DNA of 64,000 nt from Anaerotignum sp. MB30-C6 (GCF_030908465.1 NZ_CP133078.1:2170001-2234000); one strand, 5' to 3'. Positions 8,501 to 18,066 are shown, numbered from the stretch's first letter. Notes: generated from the letters alone by a model not told the origin. Program-made: numbers and translations.

Positions 8501-10028
8501 GTAAAGGTACCTCCTCCGCCTGTAATGTAAAGGTAAAAATTGACCCATGCGGAACATTGTCAGTAACATGAATCGTCCCTCCATGAGAAAGGATAATGCT
8601 CTTGCAGAGGGGAAGCCCCATCCCTAACCCTCTACGTGTATCTGAAATTGTATGGCTGGCAGTATAAAACATTTCAAAAAGGCTTTCCTTTAAACGATCT
8701 GGAATCCCCTTACCATTATCCGCCACAGAAACTTCAATTCTGTCACCCAACCGTTTCATACTGATTTTAATTTCGGAGCCTGATTCTGTATATTTTATTG
8801 CGTTATTCACAAGGTTTATCATTACTTGTATAATCAATCGGGCATCCATTTTTGCAAGGAGCATTTCTTCAGTTTCTTCAATAACGATCACATGCTCTGA
8901 TTTTTTACGATCGATATGCCGCAATGCTTCCGTAATGACCTCATCCATCAGCTCCGCTTGTAAATATAGCTGCATTGTGCCGTTTTCAATTCTCGTTACG
9001 GATAATAAGTTTTCAATCAGGTTGATAAGCCACATAGAGTCATCATAAATATCTAAGTAAAGAGCTTTTCTACGTGCTTCATCAATTGCATCCCCATTAT
9101 TCAAAAGTACCGCCGCATTGCCTGAAATACAAGTTAACGGGGTTCTAAGGTCATGGGAAATGCCTCGAAGAAGGTTTGCCCGCAGCTGCTCATTTTTTGC
9201 TTGGGCGGCAGCTTCCTCTCTCTTGCGGCTCATAAGTTCCTTCTCCAAAGCCAAAGCACACTCGCCTAAAATGGATAACAACAAGTTGGTATCAAAGGCC
9301 TCCAAGGGTTTCCCTTGCAAAGAAATTCCGTATACGCAAAAAACCTGCCCCTTACTCCTAACTGCCAAGTATCTGCAAAGGCTTTCACTAAAATGCTCCG
9401 CTCCAGAGCCTGCCTGCTGGTTGTTCTCAAACACCCATTGGGCCGCTTCTTTCTCTTTTAAAGCAAGGTATTTTGCACCATCTTCCTCATGGTTTTTCAA
9501 AAATAAATCCCCTTCCGACAGCTGGCCAGCACCTTCTCCACGATAGCATACTACCGTCCGTTCCAATAATTTTACCAATTGCTTAGCAGTTTCATGTAAA
9601 ATACCATCTACACCTCTGGCCTGCTGTAAAAGCTGATTTGTTTCCAAAAGAATTTTTGTTCTATAGGCCATTGCCGCTGATTGTTCCGCTTGCATTTTAA
9701 TCTTTACTGCAAGGGTTCCAGCAAAAATTGCTACTAAAAACATAATTAAAAATGTTATGGTATCCCCCGTATCATATGCGGAGAAGGTAAAAACAGGCTC
9801 TGTGAAGAAAAAGTTGAAGGTCAAAACACTTAGCATGGAGGAAATCACGGTATACACTCGGTTTGACGTTAAAACAGCCGTTAACAATACGCCAAGAATA
9901 TAAACCATAATAATATTGGATGCTTCAAACCCTACCAAATGGAAAATACCACCTAACGCAGTGGTCACCATAAGCACCAAAATAGTCCATAAAATATCTT
10001 GCCATTTCATTCTTCTTCCTTTCGCCAT
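8493..10028 (-). CDS. KdpD-like sensor histidine kinase lacking the N-terminal KdpD and USP domains
   Basis: 511 residues, where full-length KdpD has about 900. The protein begins directly at the four-helix membrane domain (DUF4118, about residues 12-110), followed by a GAF-like region (about 130-265), the HisKA box with H292 in RGISHDLRTPLT, and the HATPase domain (NLVNNAIKYTESG, DNGKGIP, GLGMGLPLCKSI). The N-terminal KdpD domain and universal-stress domain, which in E. coli sense potassium and nucleotide signals, are absent and not encoded nearby. An alternative ATG at 10010 has a better AAGGAAG site. It is coupled to the response regulator. A terminator separates it from ktrA upstream, so it may be partly independent of the transporter genes. 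Confidence 0.88.
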   Translation of the reverse strand: MAKGRRMKWQDILWTILVLMVTTALGGIFHLVGFEASNIIMVYILGVLLTAVLTSNRVYTVISSMLSVLTFNFFFTEPVFTFSAYDTGDTITFLIMFLVAIFAGTLAVKIKMQAEQSAAMAYRTKILLETNQLLQQARGVDGILHETAKQLVKLLERTVVCYRGEGAGQLSEGDLFLKNHEEDGAKYLALKEKEAAQWVFENNQQAGSGAEHFSESLCRYLAVRSKGQVFCVYGISLQGKPLEAFDTNLLLSILGECALALEKELMSRKREEAAAQAKNEQLRANLLRGISHDLRTPLTCISGNAAVLLNNGDAIDEARRKALYLDIYDDSMWLINLIENLLSVTRIENGTMQLYLQAELMDEVITEALRHIDRKKSEHVIVIEETEEMLLAKMDARLIIQVMINLVNNAIKYTESGSEIKISMKRLGDRIEVSVADNGKGIPDRLKESLFEMFYTASHTISDTRRGLGMGLPLCKSIILSHGGTIHVTDNVPHGSIFTFTLQAEEVPLHE

Positions 10029-10077
10029 CCACCGTTCCCCTCTCCATATGTATTTCCTGCATGAAATTTATGTATAT

Positions 10078-10101
10078 AAAAAGCCCTCGTACGGGCTTTT
10101 T
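10078..10101 (-). terminator. Intrinsic terminator between ktrA and the kinase gene
   Basis: Perfect nine-base arms AAAAAGCCC and GGGCTTTTT around a six-base loop. It lies 71 bases after the ktrA stop and 50 bases before the kinase start, so it either ends the ktr transcript or attenuates read-through into the two-component genes. Confidence 0.8.
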
Positions 10102-10171
10102 AAACATTGATTCATATTGTTTCTATTTGTAAAAGCTATAGTTTCAAAAGTCCCTCTACAATTTTAAAAAT

Positions 10172-10816
10172 TTATTTTAATAAATCTCTTGCCGCATCCT
10201 TGCCACCAAATATAATTAAGGTTTCATCGGGTGTAAAAACATGCTCTGGGTGTGGCAAAGGCGTAATCTTTCCATTTTTCTTCGTAGCCATAATGCTAAT
10301 ATGGTATCTGGTGCGAACGGACTTTTCCAGAATCGTCTTTCCATACCAACTCTCTGGAACCTTCATTTCATAAATTGCCGCTTCCGGTGTTAATTCAATA
10401 TAATCAAAGAGGTTTTTTGAGCCATATTTAATGGCCAAACGCTCCGCCATTTCACGTTCTGCATAAACAACGTGATCTGCACCATTTCTAAGTAATAGCT
10501 TTCGGTGAACATCACGGCTGGCACGGGCTAAAATAAACTTTGCACCTAAGTCTTTAAATAAAACGGTAATTTCCAATGAAGTTTGAAAGTCATCACCAAT
10601 GGCAATTACACAAAGGTCAAAGTTGCCCACACCCAAAGATTGGGCAAAAACCTCATTGGCCGCATCACCAATTTGAATATTTGGCACAATATTGATGGCA
10701 TTATCTGCCCGTTCTTCACTTCTTTCAACTGCTAAAACAGAGTTGCCCTGCTCCACTAGTTTATGCGCCATATGTCTGCCAAAACGACCAAGCCCAACAA
10801 TCAAAATTGATTTCAT
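10172..10816 (-). CDS. ktrA: Potassium uptake regulatory subunit (TrkA/KtrA, RCK domain)
   Basis: 214 residues. The N-terminal Rossmann domain begins MKSILIVGLGRFGRHMAHKL with the GxGxxG nucleotide-binding motif and an acidic residue E32 at the end of strand two (AVERSEE). The C-terminal TrkA_C domain covers about 135-214. This cytoplasmic ring-forming subunit gates the membrane subunit encoded just upstream; in Gram-positive bacteria it binds ATP/ADP, and the C-domain often binds c-di-AMP. An AGGAGG site precedes the ATG. It lies 23 bases after the membrane subunit gene, in the same operon. Confidence 0.92.
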   Translation of the reverse strand: MKSILIVGLGRFGRHMAHKLVEQGNSVLAVERSEERADNAINIVPNIQIGDAANEVFAQSLGVGNFDLCVIAIGDDFQTSLEITVLFKDLGAKFILARASRDVHRKLLLRNGADHVVYAEREMAERLAIKYGSKNLFDYIELTPEAAIYEMKVPESWYGKTILEKSVRTRYHISIMATKKNGKITPLPHPEHVFTPDETLIIFGGKDAARDLLK

Positions 10817-10839
10817 TATACTGCCTTCCTCCTTATGAA

Positions 10840-12234
10840 CTAGCCAATTTGAATCTTTTCCAATGGTAAGGTAGAAACCACAGGGTTCTTACGAGATGAA
10901 AACGCCAAAAGCATTGTTAAGGATCCCGCTCTACCAGTAATCATCAAAATAGCCAATAAAACCAACGATACATTCCCCAAACTTGTTGTTATACCCGTTG
11001 TTAAGCCAACGGTAGCAATTGCCGAAACGCTTTCAAATAAGGTATCCAGCAATGGCATGCCCTCTATTTTAGAAATAATCATAGCAACAGAACAAACCAT
11101 AAAAAGGTATATCATAAATACACAAGATGCCAACCTTGTAATTCCGTCCTCCATCCTTCTTCCAAAAACTTCAATGGACTTTTTATGCCAAAAGGTGGTT
11201 AGAACACTTAAGGCTAAAACGGCAAAAGTTGTTGTTTTAATACCACCTGCCGTAGATCCTGGAGAACCGCCAATGAGCATTAAACAAATAATTAAAAATT
11301 GGCCTGTTTCAGTCAAAGAGCCAATATCAACCGTATTAAATCCAGCAGTCCTTGAGCTGACTGATTGAAAAGCAGAAGCAGTTATTTGCTCAAGCAATGT
11401 AAGCTTTTGAAACTCTGCACCGCCGCTTTCCGAAATAAATAGTAAAAAAGTACCGCCAACAATCAAAATACTACTTAAAAATATGACCAACTTGGTATGC
11501 AGATGCATACGGGAAAATCGAAGCTTCGCATCAATCAAATCATGCCAAACAAAAAAGCCCAGCCCTCCCACAATAATTAATAACATAAGGATTGCATTGA
11601 CATATACATTCCCAACTTGGGATGTAAAGGAAACAAATTCCTTTTGGGTACCCATCAGGTCGAACCCTGCATTACAAAAAGCGGAAATACTATGAAAAAT
11701 AGAATACCATATTCCTTTGGCCAAACCATAAATTGGACAATAAAAAAAGGAAAGCAAAAACGCCCCAATCCCCTCTACCAAAAGAGTACCATATAACACA
11801 AACTTTGTCATCCGCACAATTCCTCCAAGCTGAGGTGCGGCAATGGAATTTTGCATTAAAGAACGGGACATAAACCCTATTTTTTTCTTTGTTAAAGTGA
11901 TTGCGGCAATACAAACAGTCATAAACCCAATGCCACCAATTTGTATTAAGCAAAGTATAATCACCTGACCGACAGTAGACCAATGGGTGTATGTATTTAC
12001 TACAACCAAACCCGTAACGCAAGTTGCAGAAGTGGCCGTAAAAAATGCTGTTAGAAAATCCGTTGCTTTCCCATCCTGGCTGGCAAAGGGCATACAGAGT
12101 AATATTGCCCCTAGCAATATAATAAAACAATACCCATAAAGAATAATCTTCATTGGTGATATCTCTACTAAATGTTTCATCAACTTATCTTTTATTTGAA
12201 ACAACCTCCTTCGTGCATATAAAACTTCAATCAT
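10840..12234 (-). CDS. ktrB: Potassium uptake membrane subunit (TrkH/KtrB family)
   Basis: Up to 464 residues with eight or more membrane segments arranged as four M1-P-M2 repeats. The selectivity-filter region of the first repeat reads SATCVTGLVVVNT and the third SRTAGFNTVDIG, with the conserved glycines of Trk/Ktr filters. Start choice is uncertain: the ATG at 12234 has only a weak site, while a clear AAGGAGG lies between it and the next ATG at 12180, which would be a more usual N-terminus but is 24 bases away. It is the first gene of the ktrB-ktrA unit, and probably uses sodium-coupled potassium uptake as other Ktr systems do. Confidence 0.9.
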   Translation of the reverse strand: MIEVLYARRRLFQIKDKLMKHLVEISPMKIILYGYCFIILLGAILLCMPFASQDGKATDFLTAFFTATSATCVTGLVVVNTYTHWSTVGQVIILCLIQIGGIGFMTVCIAAITLTKKKIGFMSRSLMQNSIAAPQLGGIVRMTKFVLYGTLLVEGIGAFLLSFFYCPIYGLAKGIWYSIFHSISAFCNAGFDLMGTQKEFVSFTSQVGNVYVNAILMLLIIVGGLGFFVWHDLIDAKLRFSRMHLHTKLVIFLSSILIVGGTFLLFISESGGAEFQKLTLLEQITASAFQSVSSRTAGFNTVDIGSLTETGQFLIICLMLIGGSPGSTAGGIKTTTFAVLALSVLTTFWHKKSIEVFGRRMEDGITRLASCVFMIYLFMVCSVAMIISKIEGMPLLDTLFESVSAIATVGLTTGITTSLGNVSLVLLAILMITGRAGSLTMLLAFSSRKNPVVSTLPLEKIQIG

Positions 12235-12413
12235 AGCATACTCTAAGGGCAGTTAAAAAGGAATTAAAATATTCTCCACCGCATTAAGATTGTATTAAGA
12301 TGTCCCTATTCTCCCCATTATTCCAACAATATAAACCTGATTTTTTTAGATGCTTATTTTTTCAACTTATGGTATGCTTGTTTTAGCTTAACCCTAAAAA
12401 AAGGAGGTTTTCT

Positions 12414-13343
12414 ATGAAAAAAGAAGAATTTTTCATCTCTTCTACTGATCACGTAAATCAACTTCATGTTATTTCATGGCAGGGGGACGGCCCCATCATC
12501 GCAGCCTTACAGATCGTTCACGGTATGGTTGAATTTATTGATCGTTATCATGAATTTGCCCAATACCTTTGCAAAAACAATATAGCAGTAATCGGCCATG
12601 ATCACCTTGGCCACGGCTTAAGTGTCGCTTGTGATGAGGATTTAGGTTTTTTTCATGAAACCCAAGGACGCAAACTTTTGATTCAGGATATATATCAGGT
12701 TACAAAGGAAATGAAAAAACAATTTCCCAATGTCCCCCACTTTATTCTGGGACATAGCATGGGTTCATTTTGCACAAGAAAGTATTTAACTTTTTATGGC
12801 CATGAGTTACAGGGGGCCATTTTAGTTGGCACCAACAACGTGCCCGTTGCCTTAACAAAAATGGGGAAAAAGTTAGCCAATTTTCTTGAAAAAAAACATA
12901 GCAGCCACTACCGCAGTGAGCTTTTGGCGAAATTAGCCTTTGCCAGTTACCTACGTTATATCGATAGCCCAAAAACTGATAAGGACTGGATAAGTCGGGA
13001 CAAAGAAATCGTGTCGGCCTATGTGGCCCATAAGCACTGCACTTTCCTCTTTACCGTTTCAGCTTATAAAGACATGTTTTCCATTATTGCATATAATGCC
13101 AAAAAAATTCGGTTGGACCACATACCACGGTCTTTGCCCATCTTAATTACCTCTGGGGAAATGGATCCCGTTGGAGATTGGGGAAAAGGACCCAAGAGCC
13201 TATATAAATTGTACCTGATAGAAGGCTTTGAAGATGTGTCCTTGAAACTTTACCCTCAAGGTCGCCACGAAATCATTAATGAGCTCAATCGGCAAGAAGT
13301 TTATGAGGATATTACTGCTTGGATTTTAAATCATATTTCTTAG
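12414..13343 (+). CDS. Alpha/beta hydrolase, monoacylglycerol-lipase/lysophospholipase type
   Basis: 309 residues. The serine aminopeptidase S33 (Hydrolase_4) family is indicated by LQIVHGMVEFIDRYHEFAQYL, GHDHLGHGLS, the nucleophile elbow GHSMGS, the acid region ITSGEMDPVGDWG and the final histidine in YPQGRHEIINE. These supply Ser, Asp and His of the catalytic triad. An AAAGGAGG site precedes the ATG. No signal peptide is seen, so the enzyme is cytoplasmic; lysophospholipids or monoacylglycerols are likely substrates. It is monocistronic and divergent from ktrB. Confidence 0.88.
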   Translation: MKKEEFFISSTDHVNQLHVISWQGDGPIIAALQIVHGMVEFIDRYHEFAQYLCKNNIAVIGHDHLGHGLSVACDEDLGFFHETQGRKLLIQDIYQVTKEMKKQFPNVPHFILGHSMGSFCTRKYLTFYGHELQGAILVGTNNVPVALTKMGKKLANFLEKKHSSHYRSELLAKLAFASYLRYIDSPKTDKDWISRDKEIVSAYVAHKHCTFLFTVSAYKDMFSIIAYNAKKIRLDHIPRSLPILITSGEMDPVGDWGKGPKSLYKLYLIEGFEDVSLKLYPQGRHEIINELNRQEVYEDITAWILNHIS

Positions 13344-13494
13344 GAGAAACATTTTTTTGGTATACCTGGCAATTAAATTTTCAGATGCTTTTAGTAAGTA
13401 AATTAACCATAATACTTCACTAAAAAAGCGCTTTCTATTCTGCTAGAAAATCGATTCCTGCCAATTATCTAGACGGCATAGGCTAAGCCCGATT

Positions 13495-13545
13495 ACTTCG
13501 CTGAAGATTCGTCTTGCAATTCTATGCAATTGGGGCTTTTTATTT
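13495..13545 (+). terminator. Probable terminator downstream of the hydrolase gene; rest of 13344-13818 shows no gene
   Basis: AAGCCC-GATT pairs with AATTG-GGGCTT with one bulge, enclosing a small CTTCGCTGAAG hairpin, and is followed by a long T-rich tract. It lies about 150 bases beyond the hydrolase stop, so the region between (13344-13494) may be a long 3' end or a small RNA. The 280 bases from here to the ABC-F start at 13819 are AT-rich and contain no ORF; they could hold the ABC-F promoter and leader. Confidence 0.5.
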
Positions 13546-13818
13546 TTATTTTATAGTATTTATTAGAGGATTATAAAGGGTAATTTATTAGTTTGCAAGA
13601 CTTTCTTTTTGAACCTGATTTACCCGTCTGAATTCTAATATAAAAAGGAGCTTACTCTTTTGTGTCAATGAAAGGTAATACATAAAAAACTGCTTTTTTC
13701 CCGTAATTTTAAAGTATAGAAGAAAAGAAAACCAGAAAGAACTTGTTTTTCTTGAAATCTATTGCATTCCATTATAAAATAGTGCCATATGCAAATTTTA
13801 TGGACATAGGAGAGCGGC

Positions 13819-15375
13819 ATGAGTATTTTAAATGTACAAAACTTAAATCACGGCTTTGGCGACAGAGCCATTTTTAACAATGTTTCCTTCCGCCTTTTAA
13901 AAGGTGAACACGTTGGGTTTATCGGCGCAAACGGTGAAGGAAAATCCACCTTTATGAATATTATTACAGGTAAACTTATGCCTGATGAAGGCAAAATCGA
14001 GTGGAGCAAAAATGTGGCTGTTGGATATTTGGATCAGCATACGATTTTAGAAAAAGGAATGACCATTCGGGATGTACTAAAAAGTGCATTTGCCCCTCTT
14101 TTTCTTTTGGAAGAAAAAATGAACACCATCTGCGACTCTATGGGGGACGCAACCCCTGAAGAACTGGAAAAAATGATGGAAGAGTTGGGGGAAATTCAAG
14201 ACTCCTTAGATTCCCATGATTTTTATATCATTGATGCAAAAGTAGATGAAGTTGGCCGTGCTTTAGGTCTGGAAGACATTGGCTTTGAAAAAGATGTTAC
14301 AGAGTTGAGCGGTGGCCAGCGTACCAAGGTTCTATTAGGTAAGTTGCTTTTAGAAAAGCCCGATATTCTTCTGTTGGACGAACCTACGAACTATTTAGAT
14401 GAAATCCATATTGAATGGCTTAAACGCTACCTTTTGGATTATGAAAATGCCTTTATTCTCATTTCCCACGACATTCCATTTTTAAATAGCGTGATTAACT
14501 TAATTTATCATGTGGAAAATGGGGAACTAAACCGCTACGTTGGAAACTATGAAAAATTTGAAGAAGTTTATGCTATGAAGCGTGCCCAAATGGAAGCTGC
14601 TTATAAGAGACAGCAACAGGAAATTGACGATTTGAAGGATTTTGTTGCCCGTAATAAGGCCCGTGTTTCCACCAGAAATATGGCCATGTCCAGACAGAAA
14701 AAGCTAGATAAAATGGAAGTGATTGAGCTAGCCAAGGATAAGCCAAAACCTGAGTTTAATTTTAAAGAAGCTAGGGCTTCCAGCAGATATATTTTCCAAA
14801 CAAAAGACTTGGTGATTGGCTATGACGCCCCCCTTTCCAAGCCCTTAAACCTTGAAATGGAAAGAGGACAGAAAATCGTTCTTACCGGTGCAAACGGTAT
14901 AGGTAAAACCACTCTTTTAAAAAGTATCATTGGGGAAATTAAACCTTTTAGCGGTTCTACGGAACTAGGGGATTACTTATACCCTGGCTACTTTGAGCAG
15001 GAAAAGCAGTACACAGAAAATATTAGTTGTATTGATGAAATCTGGAAAGAGTTCCCTGCTTATACCCAATACGAAGTAAGAAGTGCATTGGCAAAATGTG
15101 GCCTTACTACAAAACATATCGAAAGCATGGTTAAGGTACTAAGCGGTGGCGAGCAAGCAAAGGTTCGCTTATGTAAACTTATCAATATTGAAACCAACGT
15201 TTTACTTCTGGACGAGCCTACCAACCATTTGGATGTTGAGGCAAAGGATGAGTTAAAAAGAGCATTGCAAGCTTATAAAGGAAGCATCCTCTTAATTTGC
15301 CATGAGCCTGAGTTCTACAACGGCCTTGCTACTGACGTTTGGAATTGCGAAGAATGGACCACAAAACAAATCTAA
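13819..15375 (+). CDS. ABC-F family ATP-binding protein
   Basis: 518 residues with two ABC ATPase domains and no membrane domain. The first domain has Walker A GANGEGKST (about 37-45), signature ELSGGQRTK and Walker B ILLLDEPTNYLD. The second has GANGIGKTT, VLSGGEQAK and LLLDEPTNHLD. Between them (about residues 245-320) lies the charged, helical interdomain linker that in ABC-F proteins reaches into the ribosomal E site. The family includes translation factors and antibiotic-resistance proteins; this sequence looks more like the housekeeping type, but that is inference. An AGGAG site precedes the ATG. Single gene ended by a strong terminator. Confidence 0.92.
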   Translation: MSILNVQNLNHGFGDRAIFNNVSFRLLKGEHVGFIGANGEGKSTFMNIITGKLMPDEGKIEWSKNVAVGYLDQHTILEKGMTIRDVLKSAFAPLFLLEEKMNTICDSMGDATPEELEKMMEELGEIQDSLDSHDFYIIDAKVDEVGRALGLEDIGFEKDVTELSGGQRTKVLLGKLLLEKPDILLLDEPTNYLDEIHIEWLKRYLLDYENAFILISHDIPFLNSVINLIYHVENGELNRYVGNYEKFEEVYAMKRAQMEAAYKRQQQEIDDLKDFVARNKARVSTRNMAMSRQKKLDKMEVIELAKDKPKPEFNFKEARASSRYIFQTKDLVIGYDAPLSKPLNLEMERGQKIVLTGANGIGKTTLLKSIIGEIKPFSGSTELGDYLYPGYFEQEKQYTENISCIDEIWKEFPAYTQYEVRSALAKCGLTTKHIESMVKVLSGGEQAKVRLCKLINIETNVLLLDEPTNHLDVEAKDELKRALQAYKGSILLICHEPEFYNGLATDVWNCEEWTTKQI

Positions 15376-15398
15376 ATTTAAAAAAATATCCACTATCA

Positions 15399-15436
15399 GG
15401 ATATCCCCAGCTTTATGGGGATATCCGTTTTTGTTT
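15399..15436 (+). terminator. Intrinsic terminator of the ABC-F gene
   Basis: Arms GGATATCCCC (15399-15408) and GGGGATATCC (15417-15426) with an eight-base loop, then a T-rich run. Beyond it, 15437-15822 contains no ORF; an AACCGT/ACGGTT inverted repeat near 15447-15468 is the only other structure noticed there. Confidence 0.9.
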
Positions 15437-15822
15437 ACAGGGATAACCGTAAAGTTTTCAAAACGGTTACTTACACCTATGAAACGATAACGATGCTCAA
15501 GAACAAAAGTATTGCCCCTATCTTTCCTATATGATAGTGCCTTGTTTTCTAAAGAAAAAGAAAGCCTTGTTTTTATGGTTCTTCACAGAAATTTATTCAT
15601 TGCTTGCTTATTGTGCCAAAGCACATAAATTATTAGTATGCATTACATTGCAAGCAATAATTGTATATGGTATCATTCATTCATAAGCTACACAAAGGTT
15701 TTGGCACAATCTATTGAACTTAAGGTTTTCACTAAGAACTCCTGTATTTACAGCTATTATACTATGAATGCTATTTGGCTCAAATGAGTTTTTGTTACAA
15801 GACCCGAAAGAAATATTAAACT

Positions 15823-15855
15823 ATTTGTTCTTCTGAACAAATGTGTTATAACACA
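15823..15855 (+). promoter_or_regulatory. Two adjacent palindromes upstream of the DMT-pucR operon (candidate operators)
   Basis: ATTTGTTC (15823-15830) and GAACAAAT (15835-15842) form an eight-base inverted repeat. Directly after it, GTGTTATAACAC (15844-15855) is a perfect 12-base palindrome whose half ACACAAT recurs twice more before 15892. They lie 85-120 bases upstream of the transporter start. Because the operon also encodes a PucR-type regulator, autoregulation through these sites is plausible (inference). Confidence 0.4.
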
Positions 15856-15940
15856 ATAAGCAATTTATCTTAAAAAGATACAACACAATAAAAGAAGTGA
15901 ATTCTATTTAAGATTTATTATGGAAAAGGGAGTGAAGGTT

Positions 15941-16855
15941 ATGGAAAAAAGAATGAGAGGGATCTTATTAGTTGTTTTAGGTGCTTCCCTTTGGGGGGTA
16001 ATGGGGATTTTCGTACGAGAGTTATCAAAAATTGGGTATTCTAGTTTTGATACTTCCTTTATTCGTTGTATTTCTGCGGGCACTGTATATTTTTTGATAA
16101 AAGCAGTAAAAAACCCTCAGATTTTGAAAATTGACCCCAAAGGACTTGTGATTAGCTGTTTATATGGTTTGATAGCGTATGGATTTAGTTTCATCAGCTA
16201 TGGCATTGCCGTAGAAAGAATTCCCATTGCTGTTGCAACAGTGCTTATGTTTATGAGCCCTATCTGGGTTGCTTTATTGGGTTTAATCCTATTCAAAGAA
16301 AAACTGAAAAAAGATAAGGTAGTCACAATTGCTGTTTGTATTTTAGGGGCGGCAATGGTATCAAATCTGATCGGCGTTAGCAGCGGCAGCCTTGATATGT
16401 TAGGGGTTTTGGCCGGCGCACTCAATGGCTTTGGTGTTGCCCTTCAAATTTTGGTTCCAAGATATTTTTCTAACCGCTACGAAAGAGATACCATGCTGGT
16501 TTATGGCTTTTTAGGTGGGGCGGTTGGTCTGTCTTTCATTACGGACTTCTCCGTAATTGGCGCAAGCTTTACCCAAGGAAATGTTCCGCTAAACCTTATG
16601 AACATCTTTGGCATTGGCGTACTTTGTACTATGGTTGCCAATGTTTCTATTGTGAAATCCACGATGTATATTGACTCCACAACGGCTAGCATTCTTTCCG
16701 CTTTGGAAGTTGTGATTGGTGCTATTGTAGGCATTATTGTTTTCAGAGAACATATGATGGCCATTCAAGTAATTGGTGCATGTATTGTGGTGTTAGGTGC
16801 CCTAGGCCCTACCCTTTTGGATATCGTCCGAGAAAAAAAAGCCGCAACGGCATAA
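15941..16855 (+). CDS. EamA/DMT family transporter
   Basis: 304 residues from the ATG at 15941, which follows an AAAGGGAGTG site; the upstream in-frame ATG at 15920 has none. Ten membrane segments form two EamA repeats (about 5-135 and 150-285). Typical motifs are VLGASLWGVMGIFVREL at the start and SILSALEVVIGAIVGIIVFREH near the end. It is followed after 20 bases by a PucR-family regulator, so regulator and transporter are probably co-transcribed. That pairing suggests a metabolite exporter or importer controlled by its substrate; PucR family members often govern purine or amino-acid metabolism, but no substrate is indicated here. Confidence 0.9.
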   Translation: MEKRMRGILLVVLGASLWGVMGIFVRELSKIGYSSFDTSFIRCISAGTVYFLIKAVKNPQILKIDPKGLVISCLYGLIAYGFSFISYGIAVERIPIAVATVLMFMSPIWVALLGLILFKEKLKKDKVVTIAVCILGAAMVSNLIGVSSGSLDMLGVLAGALNGFGVALQILVPRYFSNRYERDTMLVYGFLGGAVGLSFITDFSVIGASFTQGNVPLNLMNIFGIGVLCTMVANVSIVKSTMYIDSTTASILSALEVVIGAIVGIIVFREHMMAIQVIGACIVVLGALGPTLLDIVREKKAATA

Positions 16856-16875
16856 ATGAAGACTGGAGGCAAATA

Positions 16876-18036
16876 ATGTCTATCATCGTTGAAAAATTGT
16901 TACAAAAAGCCAATGTATATCATGTTACCCTTGTTGCTGGGGAAAAAGGACTAAATCGTGGGGTAAATTGGTTCCATATGGTTGAAAACATGGCTTTTGC
17001 GGCTTTTATTGAAGAGAAAAACCTGGTGTTTACTTCCGGCATGGCCCTTAACGAAGAAATGGATTTATTTACCCTCGTTGAGGCCCAGATTAAACAAAAA
17101 GCCAGCGGCACTTTATTGAACTTGGGGCCTTATATCCCCCAAGTTCCTCAAAAGGTCATTGACCTTTGTAATAAAAACGATTATCCTTTGATGGTCTGCC
17201 CTTGGAATGTGCGAATTCCTGATATTATGAAGCTTTTTAGCAATATTCTTTTAAATGTGGAAAAAGCAGAGGTAGAACTGGGGTCAGCCCTTAGAAATGC
17301 AATTTATTTCCCCAGTCGAAAGAATCTTTACGCCAACACCCTTTATCAGTATGGCTTTCAAGAAAATGGGTTTTATACTTTGGGAATTATTAAACCCGAG
17401 TTTAATGCCACACGCCTTAGTCCAGATAAGCTAGAGCAAATGGTGCAAATAATTGAGCGTATTTTAATGTCCACTGGGGACAAGTCCTTTGTTATTAACA
17501 GTGAGGGTGAGTTCATTCTGGTTTTTTGCAACTACAAAGAGGACGCCATTATAAAAATTCTGAACCGAATTATGACCGCACTACTTTCCCGTTGGGATAC
17601 TTTCTTCTTAGGTATCGGCAGTAATTTACAAAGTTTAGACCATATTTCTTCCAGCTATAAGCAAGCCATTAAAATGATGCATTTTAATAAAAAACAAAAT
17701 AAAAAAAATGAGTTTTGCTTATATCGTGAATTGGGCTTGTATAAATTATTTTTTGCCATTGATAATACAGACGTTTTAGAAGAATATTATCTTGATTGCC
17801 TTGGAGCTTTAGAAGAACATGACTTAAAAAAGAATACCAACTATATTGAGGTTTTAACACTATATCTTGAAAAAAACGGGAGTATTAACGAAACGGCAGA
17901 AATGCTATTTTTGCATAGAAATACTGTAAATTATAAAATCCGTAAGATTGAAGAAATGCTTGGGTGCAGCCTATCTCAAATTGAAACTAGATCAAAGCTA
18001 TTTATCGCCCTGTGCCTAAAAAATATTATTGACTAA
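16876..18036 (+). CDS. PucR family transcriptional regulator
   Basis: 386 residues from ATG 16876, with a TGGAGG site; the longer frame from 16780 lies within the transporter gene and is rejected. The N-terminal PucR domain (about 5-130) includes LNRGVNWFHMVENM and FTSGMALNEEM. A GGDEF-like/CdaR middle region covers about 150-290. The C-terminal helix-turn-helix (about 335-385) is GSINETAEMLFLHRNTVNYK, the usual PucR/CdaR HTH_30 motif. It is the second gene of an operon with a DMT transporter and probably controls that operon and perhaps others. Confidence 0.9.
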   Translation: MSIIVEKLLQKANVYHVTLVAGEKGLNRGVNWFHMVENMAFAAFIEEKNLVFTSGMALNEEMDLFTLVEAQIKQKASGTLLNLGPYIPQVPQKVIDLCNKNDYPLMVCPWNVRIPDIMKLFSNILLNVEKAEVELGSALRNAIYFPSRKNLYANTLYQYGFQENGFYTLGIIKPEFNATRLSPDKLEQMVQIIERILMSTGDKSFVINSEGEFILVFCNYKEDAIIKILNRIMTALLSRWDTFFLGIGSNLQSLDHISSSYKQAIKMMHFNKKQNKKNEFCLYRELGLYKLFFAIDNTDVLEEYYLDCLGALEEHDLKKNTNYIEVLTLYLEKNGSINETAEMLFLHRNTVNYKIRKIEEMLGCSLSQIETRSKLFIALCLKNIID

Positions 18037-18066
18037 AATATAAAATCAAAAAAGCTCTATAAAAAA

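Noticed and set aside
13344..13818. Antibiotic-type attenuator for the ABC-F gene
   Set aside because: The only terminator-like structure is about 280 bases upstream of the start and no leader peptide with a ribosome site was found, so it is more simply the hydrolase terminator.
16780..16875. N-terminal extension of the PucR frame (MYCGVRCPRP...)
   Set aside because: It lies within the transporter gene and lacks a ribosome site; the ATG at 16876 with TGGAGG is the better start.
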